This document shows positions 1 to 6,570 of a DNA stretch of 8,546 bases, one piece after another (the stretch's first letter is position 1; each line of letters starts with the position of its first letter). The stretch spans positions 1 through 8,546 of the forward strand of contig CAMATS010000074.1 in assembly GCA_945861195.1 (NCBI GenBank), written 5' to 3'. Both the position numbers and the translations under genes were made by a program. The DNA is from Rhodoferax sp. OV413 (GTDB taxonomy: Bacteria; Pseudomonadota; Gammaproteobacteria; Burkholderiales; Burkholderiaceae_C). The notes beneath the pieces were generated by a model. It did no database searches. It saw only the letters and a program-made list of their open reading frames with translations, and had not been told where the DNA came from.

Positions 1-85
1 CTTTGAATAGATTCGATAGTGATCATGAATCCATCATATCTTCCGCCTCCTACAATCAACGGCTAAGCACACTTTTAAGATCGTC

Positions 86-688
86 ATGCTGCCCAACGCC
101 GCCAAAAAACCCCACCGTCTGCGACCCCTGCCCGCCTTTATTTTCGCCAGCCGCTGGTTGCAGCTGCCCCTCTACATAGGCCTTATCGCGGCGCAGGGGG
201 TGTATGTGTTTCACTTTTGGCTGGAGCTGGTTCACCTGCTCGAGGCGGCCTTTGGCAGCCAGACCGCCTTGCAAGCCTTGATCTCCAGCATTGGCTACAA
301 AGAGACCGCGGTCACGACTTCGCTCAATGAGACCATCATCATGCTGGTGGTACTGGCACTGATTGACGTGGTGATGATCTCCAACCTGCTGATCATGGTG
401 ATTGTGGGAGGCTACGAGACCTTTGTGAGCCGTATGGATCTTGAGGGGCACCCAGACCAACCTGAGTGGCTCAGCCATGTGAACGCCTCGGTGCTCAAGG
501 TCAAACTGGCCACGGCCATCATTGGCATCAGCTCCATCCACCTCCTCAAAACCTTCATCAACGCCGCCAATTACGAGGACAAGGTTCTGATCGCCCAAAC
601 CGCCATACACATCACCTTTTTGTTGTCGGCCATCGCCATTGCCTACACGGATAAACTGATGTCTCGGCAATCGGAACAGGGCCACTGA
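86..688 (+). CDS. YqhA/UPF0114 family inner-membrane protein
   Basis: A 200-residue integral membrane protein of the UPF0114 (YqhA) family, whose function is not established. Four hydrophobic segments are visible at about residues 26-50, 83-107, 137-157 and 168-187. The family-like features are an early ASRW segment (21-24), the GGYETFVSRMD stretch after the second helix (108-118), and the SSIHLLKTF motif (149-157), which I recall from E. coli YqhA. The N-terminal 20 residues are basic and Pro-rich. The ATG at 86 is the first start in frame; only a weak AAGA lies upstream. The fumarase gene begins 43 nt after the stop on the same strand, so the two may be co-transcribed. The family assignment is firm; the role is unknown. 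Confidence 0.88.
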   Translation: MLPNAAKKPHRLRPLPAFIFASRWLQLPLYIGLIAAQGVYVFHFWLELVHLLEAAFGSQTALQALISSIGYKETAVTTSLNETIIMLVVLALIDVVMISNLLIMVIVGGYETFVSRMDLEGHPDQPEWLSHVNASVLKVKLATAIIGISSIHLLKTFINAANYEDKVLIAQTAIHITFLLSAIAIAYTDKLMSRQSEQGH

Positions 689-731
689 GCGTCCCAGCCC
701 AAGCCCAACCAACCACCAGGCTTTGCACCCC

Positions 732-2282
732 ATGACCACCATCCGCCAGGCTGATCTGATCGAATCCGTCGCTGCTGCCCTGCAGTACATCAGCTACTAC
801 CACCCAGCCGACTACATTGCTCACCTCGCCCGCGCCTACGAGCGTGAGCAGAGCCCGGCGGCCAAAGACGCCATCGCGCAGATCCTCACCAATAGCAAGA
901 TGAGCGCCACCGGCCACCGGCCAATCTGCCAGGACACCGGCATCGTCAATGTGTTCCTCAAACTCGGCATGAATGTGCGGTTGGAGGGCTTCACCGGTGG
1001 GCTGGACGACGCCATCAATGAAGGCGTGCGCCGCGCCTACAACCACCCGGACAACACCCTGCGCGCCAGCATCGTGGCCGACCCCGAGTTCGCCCGCAAG
1101 AACACCAAGGACAACACACCGGCGGTGATCTTCACCGAAATCGTGCCCGGCGACACGCTGGAGGTGACCGTGGCCGCCAAGGGTGGCGGCAGCGAGAACA
1201 AAAGCAAACTGGTCATGCTCAACCCGGGCGACTCGGTGGTGGACTGGGTGCTCAAGACCGTGCCCACCATGGGCGCGGGCTGGTGCCCGCCTGGCATGCT
1301 GGGCATCGGCATTGGCGGCACCGCCGAAAAAGCGGTGTTGATGGCCAAGGAGAGCCTGATGGAGGACCTGGACATGTACCAGCTGCAGGGCAAGGCTGCC
1401 GCCGGTGCCGCACTGAGCCAGACCGAGGCCCTGCGCCTGGAGCTGTTCGAGAAGGTCAATGCGCTGGGCATCGGGGCCCAGGGCCTGGGCGGCCTGACCA
1501 CGGTGCTGGATGTGAAAATCAAGATGTACCCCACCCATGCGGCCAGCAAGCCGGTGGGCATGATCCCCAACTGTGCCGCCACGCGCCACGCCCACTTTGT
1601 GCTCAACGGCAGCGGTCCGGTCTACCTAGACCCGCCCTCGCTCGACCTGTGGCCCGACGTGGCCTGGACGCCCGACTATGTCAAGAGCAAAAAGGTTAAC
1701 CTCGACACCCTGAGCAAGGCTGAGGTGGCCAGTTGGAAACCCGGCGACACCCTGCTTCTCAAGGGCAAGATGCTGACCGGCCGCGATGCTGCGCACAAAC
1801 GCATCCAGGACATGCTGGCACGCGGGGAAAAGCTGCCGGTGGATTTCACCAACCGGGTCATTTACTACGTCGGGCCAGTCGATCCGGTCAAAGACGAGGC
1901 CGTGGGCCCGGCCGGCCCCACCACCGCCACCCGCATGGACGGCTTCACCGAGATGATGCTGCGCGACACCGGCCTGATCGCCATGATCGGCAAGGCCGAG
2001 CGCGGTCCGGTGGCGATCGAGGCCATCCGCAAGCACCAGAGCGCCTACCTGATGGCTGTGGGTGGCGCCGCCTACCTGGTCAGCAAGGCCATCAAGAGCG
2101 CCCGCGTGGTGGGCTTTGCCGACCTGGGCATGGAAGCCATCTACGAGTTTGACGTGGTCGACATGCCAGTCACAGTGGCGGTGGATGCCGGTGGCACCAG
2201 CGCCCACATCACCGGCCCGGCCGAGTGGCAAAAACGCATCGCCAGTGGCGAATTCAAGGGGATCGCGGTCAAGTCGAACTGA
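732..2282 (+). CDS. Class I fumarate hydratase (4Fe-4S, single chain)
   Basis: This is a 516-residue iron-sulfur fumarase that interconverts fumarate and L-malate in the cytosol as part of the TCA cycle. The alpha part (about 1-285) and beta part (about 290-516) are fused in one chain, as in FumA/FumB. Candidate cluster cysteines are C66 in HRPICQDTG, C185 in GWCPPGM and C281 in IPNCAATRH; three cysteines is the number this family uses for an aconitase-like cluster. Other conserved-looking blocks are GIGGTAEK (193-200), GPAGPTTATRMD (392-403) and VDAGGTSAH (484-492). The ATG at 732 is preferred over an in-frame TTG at 723: an AGG at 718-720 lies 11 nt from the ATG but only 2 nt from the TTG. 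Substrate is inferred; related enzymes act on tartrate or mesaconate, so a class I hydratase is certain and fumarate is the likely substrate. Confidence 0.93.
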   Translation: MTTIRQADLIESVAAALQYISYYHPADYIAHLARAYEREQSPAAKDAIAQILTNSKMSATGHRPICQDTGIVNVFLKLGMNVRLEGFTGGLDDAINEGVRRAYNHPDNTLRASIVADPEFARKNTKDNTPAVIFTEIVPGDTLEVTVAAKGGGSENKSKLVMLNPGDSVVDWVLKTVPTMGAGWCPPGMLGIGIGGTAEKAVLMAKESLMEDLDMYQLQGKAAAGAALSQTEALRLELFEKVNALGIGAQGLGGLTTVLDVKIKMYPTHAASKPVGMIPNCAATRHAHFVLNGSGPVYLDPPSLDLWPDVAWTPDYVKSKKVNLDTLSKAEVASWKPGDTLLLKGKMLTGRDAAHKRIQDMLARGEKLPVDFTNRVIYYVGPVDPVKDEAVGPAGPTTATRMDGFTEMMLRDTGLIAMIGKAERGPVAIEAIRKHQSAYLMAVGGAAYLVSKAIKSARVVGFADLGMEAIYEFDVVDMPVTVAVDAGGTSAHITGPAEWQKRIASGEFKGIAVKSN

Positions 2283-2330
2283 GCGTCTCTTGGAGGTCGA
2301 CGTCGGGCCGGGGTTGTTCTTATGATTTGT

Positions 2331-2642
2331 AGGATCAGGGCGGCGGGGCATTCGGCTCCGCGGCTGTCCCCCGCCCGGTGGGCTCCTCCTTGATGCCGCT
2401 GCGCCGAACGCCCCACCACCCTGATCTGGCGCGGTGCTTGGTAAGCCGTGCAAAGAGGCACGGGGCTATCCCTGTACTGGCAATCCGGCTTACCGGTGCC
2501 CCCCTAGTTCGCCAACTGTCGCGCCTGCTGCGGGGGGCGATGGTATGTCGCGGCGAGGTCAAGGAAGGAGCCCGAAGGGCGGAGGGACACGAGCGGCGGC
2601 ATGCCGTCGGCGCCCGCAGCTCGCCAACCAAGGCCCCCTCCC
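2331..2642 (+). ncRNA. Structured RNA island, candidate HEARO/IscB omega-RNA without iscB
   Basis: The gap between the fumarase and ybbA holds many perfect or near-perfect stems. A closing stem 2333-2340/2419-2426 (GATCAGGG with CCCTGATC) encloses two hairpins: 2342-2348/2369-2375 (GGCGGGG with CCCCGCC) and 2377-2382/2412-2417 (GGTGGG with CCCACC). Next come a 9-bp stem 2440-2448/2486-2494 (GGTAAGCCG with CGGCTTACC), a 7-bp stem 2498-2504/2532-2538 (GCCCCCC with GGGGGGC) capping the hairpin 2506-2509/2514-2517, the small hairpin 2570-2573/2577-2580, and a 3' domain closed by 2581-2586/2636-2641 around 2590-2594/2619-2623. Small reading frames here lack family features. Size, multi-stem layout and an ATGA at 2322-2325 beside the 5' edge recall HEARO RNAs, now known as IscB omega-RNAs. 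That name rests on memory and no covariance search was run. No IscB/HNH gene is adjacent. The strand is a guess, since stems are symmetric; both ends are approximate. Confidence 0.6.
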
Positions 2643-2675
2643 TCATTACACAAATCGCAGCAATGCCAGTGCCGA

Positions 2676-3350
2676 CTAGCTACCCAGAACCCGGCCTGCC
2701 TCGATCGTGATGCAGCGGCTGCATCGGCTGGCAATGGCGCGGTCGTGGGTGACCAGCACCAGGGTGGTGCCCTGCTCCTGGTTCAGGGCGAACATCAGCT
2801 CCATCACCTTTTCGCCGGTGGCGAAATCCAGGCTGCCGGTCGGCTCGTCGGCCAGCAGCAGCGCTGGCTGAACCACAAAAGCCCGGGCCAGGGCCACGCG
2901 TTGCTGTTCGCCACCACTGAGCACTCGCGGGTAATGGCGCAGCCGCTCGGCCAGCCCTACCCGGCCCAGCATGGCGGTCGCGGACTGGCGGGCATCGCGC
3001 CGGCCGGCCAGTTCCAGCGGCAGCATCACGTTTTCCAACGCGTTGAGGTTACCCAGCAGCTGGAAGCTCTGAAACACAAACCCAACTTGCTGCGCCCGCA
3101 GGCCGGCACGCGCGTCTTCATCCAGGGTGAACAGGTCCTGCCCGGCCAGCCGCACCGTGCCCCGGGTGGGCGTGTCGAGGCCGGCCATGATCGACAGCAG
3201 TGTGCTTTTTCCGGAGCCCGACGCGCCGACGATGGCCACGGTTTCCTGCGGTTTCAGCGCAAAATCGATATCGCGCAAAATGTCGAGGGTGCCGGTGGAG
3301 TCGGTGACCGACTTGAACAGATGCTCGACCGAAATAATTGAATCAGACAT
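2676..3350 (-). CDS. ybbA: ABC transporter ATP-binding protein, YbbA/LolD type
   Basis: A 224-residue ATPase subunit of the MacB/LolD/YbbA group, which work with FtsX-like permeases at the inner membrane. All nucleotide-binding motifs are intact: Walker A GASGSGKST (42-50), Q-loop Q94 in FVFQSFQLL, signature LSGGEQQ (144-150), Walker B LLLADEP (164-170) with the catalytic Glu E169, D-loop SLD (173-175) and switch His H202. The reading frame is open further upstream, but the start is placed at the ATG 3350-3348 because MSDSIISVEHL is the usual N-terminus for this group and longer versions would run through tesA. It is divergent from tesA, the arrangement I recall for ybbA/tesA in E. coli, which supports YbbA over LolD. 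The expected permease partner does not follow; the RNA island and the fumarase lie downstream instead. The substrate is unknown. Confidence 0.9.
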   Translation of the reverse strand: MSDSIISVEHLFKSVTDSTGTLDILRDIDFALKPQETVAIVGASGSGKSTLLSIMAGLDTPTRGTVRLAGQDLFTLDEDARAGLRAQQVGFVFQSFQLLGNLNALENVMLPLELAGRRDARQSATAMLGRVGLAERLRHYPRVLSGGEQQRVALARAFVVQPALLLADEPTGSLDFATGEKVMELMFALNQEQGTTLVLVTHDRAIASRCSRCITIEAGRVLGS

Positions 3351-4008
3351 GGGACTTTCTTTGGACCGACGACACTTTATCGCGCTTGGCTTGGCTGGGA
3401 CTGCCATGGGGGCTTGGGCAACTTCAAACACCACAGCCACGCCCGCCAAAAGCCAGAAAATTCTGGTGCTCGGCGATTCGCTGAGCGCCGAGTATGGCCT
3501 CAAACGCGGCACCGGCTGGGTGGCACTGCTGGAGATTCGCCTCAAAGCCGAGAAGCTTGATGCGGTCGTGGTCAATGCCAGCATCAGCGGCGAGACCACT
3601 TCAGGCGGTCGTTCGCGTTTGGGCACTCTGCTGAGCCAACACCGGCCTAGCCATGTGGTCATCGAACTCGGCGGCAATGATGCGCTGCGCGGCCTGCCGC
3701 TGAGCCTGACCGAGGACAACCTGAGCCAGATGACACAAACCGCTCAAAAAGCCGGCGCCAGTGTGCTGCTGGCGGGCATGCAGGTGCCGCCCAACTACGG
3801 CCGGGACTACGCCGACCGTTTCGCTGCGATGTTTGCCGCGGTGGCCAAGGCGCACAAGGCTGCACTGGTGCCGTTTCTTCTGGCCGGCGTGAGCGACGGG
3901 CCGGACCCAACACAGCTTTTCCAGGCTGACCGCATACACCCGACAGAGGCTGCCCATCCCATCATATTGGTCAATGTTTGGCCAGCCCTGCGAAAAATTT
4001 TGAAATGA
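3349..4008 (+). CDS. tesA: SGNH/GDSL esterase, TesA-type arylesterase, with probable Tat signal
   Basis: A 219-residue SGNH hydrolase like TesA (acyl-CoA thioesterase I / lysophospholipase L1 / arylesterase), probably exported to the periplasm. The four family blocks are present: GDSLS with nucleophile S44, ISGETTSGG with oxyanion G81, GGND with N110, and DRIHP with D194 and H197. The N-terminus carries a twin-arginine (R7-R8, in DRRHFI), a moderately hydrophobic stretch and an AWA motif (22-24), consistent with Tat-type export and cleavage after A24. The ATG at 3349 is chosen because it gives this signal peptide; a TTG at 3361 is in frame and would keep it. An open extension back to 3127 lies wholly inside ybbA on the other strand. 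No Shine-Dalgarno is evident before 3349. The stop overlaps the next start (selU). Confidence 0.88.
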   Translation: MGLSLDRRHFIALGLAGTAMGAWATSNTTATPAKSQKILVLGDSLSAEYGLKRGTGWVALLEIRLKAEKLDAVVVNASISGETTSGGRSRLGTLLSQHRPSHVVIELGGNDALRGLPLSLTEDNLSQMTQTAQKAGASVLLAGMQVPPNYGRDYADRFAAMFAAVAKAHKAALVPFLLAGVSDGPDPTQLFQADRIHPTEAAHPIILVNVWPALRKILK

Positions 4009-5090
4009 GCCTGACTACCCTCAGCGCCGAGCAGGCCATCAGCCGGCTGCACGAATTTGACGCCGTGATCGACGCCCGCAGCGAAGACGAGTACGCGCAA
4101 GACCACCTGCCCGGCGCAGTGAACTGGCCCACACTCAACAACGCCGAACGGCATGCCATCGGCACCCTGTACGAGCAGGTCAACCCGTTCGAGGCCAAAA
4201 AACGCGGTGCCGCTCTGGCCGCGCGCAACATAGCAAGCCACATCGAGCGCGAGTTGCTGACCACTGCCAAGGAGTGGCGCCCACTGACCTACTGCTGGCG
4301 CGGCGGCAAGCGCAGCGGTTCGCTGTCGCTGATCCTCGACCAGATCGGTTTTCGGGTGACGCTGCTGGAGGGTGGTTACAAGGCCTTCCGCGCCGCCATG
4401 GTGCAAGACACCGAGCGCCGTGTGGCCAACTTGGACTGGCGCGTGGTCTGCGGCACCACTGGCTCGGGCAAAACACGTCTGCTGCAGGCGCTGGCTCAGG
4501 CCGGCGCGCAGGTGATTGACCTAGAGGCCTTGGCCAACCACCGCAGTTCGGTGCTGGGGGCCATTCCGGGCCTGGCGCAGCCCAGCCAAAAGCGGTTTGA
4601 CACCCTGATCTGGGATGCACTGCGGCAGATCGACCCGACGCGACCGGTTTTTATTGAGAGCGAGAGCAAAAAGGTGGGCAATGTTGCAGTGCCCACGGCT
4701 TTGATCGAGGCGATTCGGCGCAGCCCCTGCCTCAGGCTGGTTTTGCCAGATGCACAGCGGGTAGCTTTGCTGATGGAAGACTATGCATTTTTTGTACAAA
4801 ACACGGCCCACTTTTGCGATCGCCTGCAGGCCCTCAGCGAGATTCGCGGCAGAGCCCAGGTTGAGAGCTGGCAGGCCGCAGTGCATGCCGGACGAATTGC
4901 CTGCGTGGTGCAGGAACTGCTGACGCTGCACTATGACCCGGTGTATCTGCAGTCGATGCAGCGCAACTTCACCGGGTTTGAGGCTTCAGTGCTGCTCTCC
5001 CCGGCAGACCATTCCGCACAGGCCATGAGCGAACTCGCCCGCAGGCTGATCAAGGACTCGAACCCAGCCCAACTGGGCGCAAGCGTCTAA
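4005..5090 (+). CDS. selU: tRNA 2-selenouridine/geranyl-2-thiouridine synthase
   Basis: A 361-residue SelU (MnmH, YbbB) protein. The family replaces sulfur with selenium in 2-thiouridine at the wobble position of certain tRNAs, using selenophosphate and passing through a geranylated intermediate. The N-terminal rhodanese-like domain (about 5-130) carries the catalytic Cys C97 in TYCWRGGKRSG, the same residue number I recall for E. coli SelU. The C-terminal part has a P-loop GTTGSGKT (150-157) and later blocks FIESESKKVGN and MQRNFTGFE. Length matches the family. The ATG at 4005 overlaps the tesA stop (ATGA), and no Shine-Dalgarno is visible before it, so translational coupling is likely. A TTG at 3978 in frame is less attractive because it lies deeper in tesA. 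The stop TAA overlaps the stop of the next, convergent gene. Confidence 0.93.
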   Translation: MSLTTLSAEQAISRLHEFDAVIDARSEDEYAQDHLPGAVNWPTLNNAERHAIGTLYEQVNPFEAKKRGAALAARNIASHIERELLTTAKEWRPLTYCWRGGKRSGSLSLILDQIGFRVTLLEGGYKAFRAAMVQDTERRVANLDWRVVCGTTGSGKTRLLQALAQAGAQVIDLEALANHRSSVLGAIPGLAQPSQKRFDTLIWDALRQIDPTRPVFIESESKKVGNVAVPTALIEAIRRSPCLRLVLPDAQRVALLMEDYAFFVQNTAHFCDRLQALSEIRGRAQVESWQAAVHAGRIACVVQELLTLHYDPVYLQSMQRNFTGFEASVLLSPADHSAQAMSELARRLIKDSNPAQLGASV

Positions 5091-5281
5091 GCAGGCAAAG
5101 TGGGGTTGATCCCAGCAGCGGACGCCTCGCCCCCTTCAGCTTGGTCGGCATCAGGCTCAGCTGACTCGGAACCAGGCTCCCCAACCTTTCGCTCAGCCTT
5201 GTGCTTGAGCTTTTCTTCTTTCTTTTTTTTCTTTGCAAGCTCTTTTTGCCGCTTTTCGTAACCGTAATTGGGTGTAGCCAA
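5087..5281 (-). CDS. Small Lys-rich hypothetical protein, TTG start
   Basis: A 64-residue protein with a basic first half and an acidic second half. Residues 1-8 (MATPNYGY) lead into a run of Lys, Arg and Glu (9-32, including five Lys in a row), probably helical. Residues 33-64 are rich in Glu, Asp, Gly, Ala and Pro and are likely disordered. I recall similar MATPNYGYEKRQKE-type small proteins in Burkholderiales, but know of no function; a nucleic-acid or ribosome partner is only a guess from charge. The start must be the TTG at 5281-5279: an in-frame TGA lies four codons upstream (5293-5291) and there is no internal Met. A weak GAAAG (5292-5288) sits 6 nt before it. Its TAG stop (5089-5087) overlaps the selU TAA by two bases. 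Confidence 0.72.
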   Translation of the reverse strand: MATPNYGYEKRQKELAKKKKKEEKLKHKAERKVGEPGSESAEPDADQAEGGEASAAGINPTLPA

Positions 5282-5350
5282 GGTGTGCTTTCAAGTAGTT
5301 GGAGACACTTTAACATTTTGCCGGGCCGCTCTGGGCGGGCCGCAACATGC

Positions 5351-6568
5351 TCAAGCGAAGGCCAGATGCAGGGCTTGCTCCAAATCATCTTGCAAGTCGG
5401 CTGCGGATTCCAGCCCGATGGAGAACCGAACCACGGTGCCGGGGCGCAGCGCGCTGGGCCAGTCGCTGCGAATCGCTGCGAGCTCGTAGCTCATGGCAAG
5501 GCTGATGGCCCCCCCCCAGCTGTAGCCGAGCTTGAAAAGTTGCAGAGCGTCGCAAAAAGCGTCAACCTGCGCGCGACTGAAACGCGCGTCCACCATCACG
5601 CTGAACAGGCCAGCGGCACCACCCGGGCCGGCTTTGCACAGCGCCTGCCAGGCCTGGTGCCCGGGCGAACCGGGCAAGGCCGGGTGCAGCACCTGGGAGA
5701 ATTCAGGCCGGCTTTGGCACCAGCGCGCCAACTGCCGAGCTGAAGCGTCATGCGCTGCATAGCGCAGTGCAATGCTGGGCAAACTACGCAAAATAGTTTC
5801 TGCATCATTAGCGCCAACAGATAGCCCCAAGCGCATGTGGGTGAGCTGCAAAACCCGATGCAGCTCGGCATCCCGGGTGACCACGCTGCCCATCAGCACA
5901 TCGCCACCGCCGCTGGGGTATTTGGTGAGGGCGTGCACTGATATGTCCACACCCAGCGCAGGGCTGCTGCCGGGTAGCAGATCAAAGGGCGCGAAGGCTA
6001 GCCCAGCGCCCCAGGTGTTGTCCAGAACGCACAGCACCCCATGCTCACGGCAAACGCGCACCAACGCTGGCAGGTCGGGGAACTCCATGGTGATTGAGCC
6101 TGGCGCCTCCAGCCACACCAGACGCGTGACAGGGCTGATGCTAGCGGCCAAATCTTGTGGGTCCATGGGCTTGTAAAAGCGGTGCCTGATGCCCCAGCCC
6201 GAAAGTTCTCCTGCGGCCAGCGCCTTGTTGGGGCCGTAGGCGTTCTCAGGAATCAGCACCTCGTCACCGGTACGCAAAAAGGCCAGGGCCACATGCGCAA
6301 TAGCAGCCAGTCCGCTGGGCGATAGCTGGCAATACAAGCCACCTTCCAAGGCGCACAAACGCTCCTCCAGCATATAGGTGGTGGGGGTGCCATGTACGCC
6401 GTAGGTGTAGCCGCTTTTATCAGTCCATTTGGTGCTGCGCACTGCAGCCATGTTCGGAAAAAAAACAGTTGAGGCCTTGAACACACCGGGCTGGGTCGCA
6501 GCAAACCCCTCAGCGGGCCGGTAGGGGTGGTGAATCAGGGCGGTGGCAATGTCTGACGGCTGCGCCAT
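5351..6568 (-). CDS. metC: Cystathionine beta-lyase (PLP-dependent, MetC family)
   Basis: A 405-residue Cys/Met-metabolism PLP enzyme. Cystathionine beta-lyase splits cystathionine into homocysteine, pyruvate and ammonia, the step before methionine synthesis. Family features are YTYGVHGTPT (54-63), the cofactor-ring Asp D183 in VLDNTWG, the Schiff-base Lys K216 in SVHALTKYPSGGG, SWGGAISL (350-357) and the substrate-carboxylate Arg R382 in VRFSIGLES. The pattern fits MetC better than MetB or MetZ, although paralogues in this fold are hard to separate by eye. The ATG at 6568 is preferred over an in-frame GTG at 6583 because GGAG (6581-6578) sits 9 nt before it and overlaps the GTG. The gene starts 2 nt after the phosphoribosyltransferase stop, so the two form one transcription unit. 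A run of nine G on the coding strand lies in codons 351-354. Confidence 0.88.
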   Translation of the reverse strand: MAQPSDIATALIHHPYRPAEGFAATQPGVFKASTVFFPNMAAVRSTKWTDKSGYTYGVHGTPTTYMLEERLCALEGGLYCQLSPSGLAAIAHVALAFLRTGDEVLIPENAYGPNKALAAGELSGWGIRHRFYKPMDPQDLAASISPVTRLVWLEAPGSITMEFPDLPALVRVCREHGVLCVLDNTWGAGLAFAPFDLLPGSSPALGVDISVHALTKYPSGGGDVLMGSVVTRDAELHRVLQLTHMRLGLSVGANDAETILRSLPSIALRYAAHDASARQLARWCQSRPEFSQVLHPALPGSPGHQAWQALCKAGPGGAAGLFSVMVDARFSRAQVDAFCDALQLFKLGYSWGGAISLAMSYELAAIRSDWPSALRPGTVVRFSIGLESAADLQDDLEQALHLAFA

Positions 6569-6570
6569 AT

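Noticed and set aside
51..56. TACAAT as a -10 box for the yqhA gene
   Set aside because: It matches five of six consensus bases, but no acceptable -35 hexamer is found at 16-18 bp; not enough to call a promoter. The palindrome TGATCA at 20-25 is also too short to call an operator.
56..1606. Long open frames on the - strand opposite yqhA and the fumarase (56-790, 612-1595, 1037-1606)
   Set aside because: They mirror strong genes on the + strand, have low-complexity His/Gly/Gln-rich translations and no recognisable family; typical antisense shadows in GC-rich DNA.
2335..2734. Short frames on both strands within the RNA island (for example 2378-2710 +, 2434-2679 +, 2335-2646 -)
   Set aside because: Translations are Arg/Pro/Ala-rich with no family features, several frames overlap each other, and the dense base-paired stems explain the sequence better.
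3127..3348. N-terminal extension of tesA back to 3127
   Set aside because: It lies wholly inside ybbA on the other strand and would bury the signal peptide in the middle of the protein.
3351..3719. N-terminal extension of ybbA up to 3719
   Set aside because: It would run through tesA; the ATG at 3350 gives the expected N-terminus and the usual length for the family.
5320..5345. GC-rich repeats after metC considered as a terminator
   Set aside because: The two arms are closer to a direct repeat (GCGGCCCG twice on the - strand) than an inverted one, and there is no good stem or T run.
5201..5743. + strand frame 5201-5743 of 180 residues
   Set aside because: It crosses the intergenic gap and the end of metC on the opposite strand, with no family features; a shadow frame.
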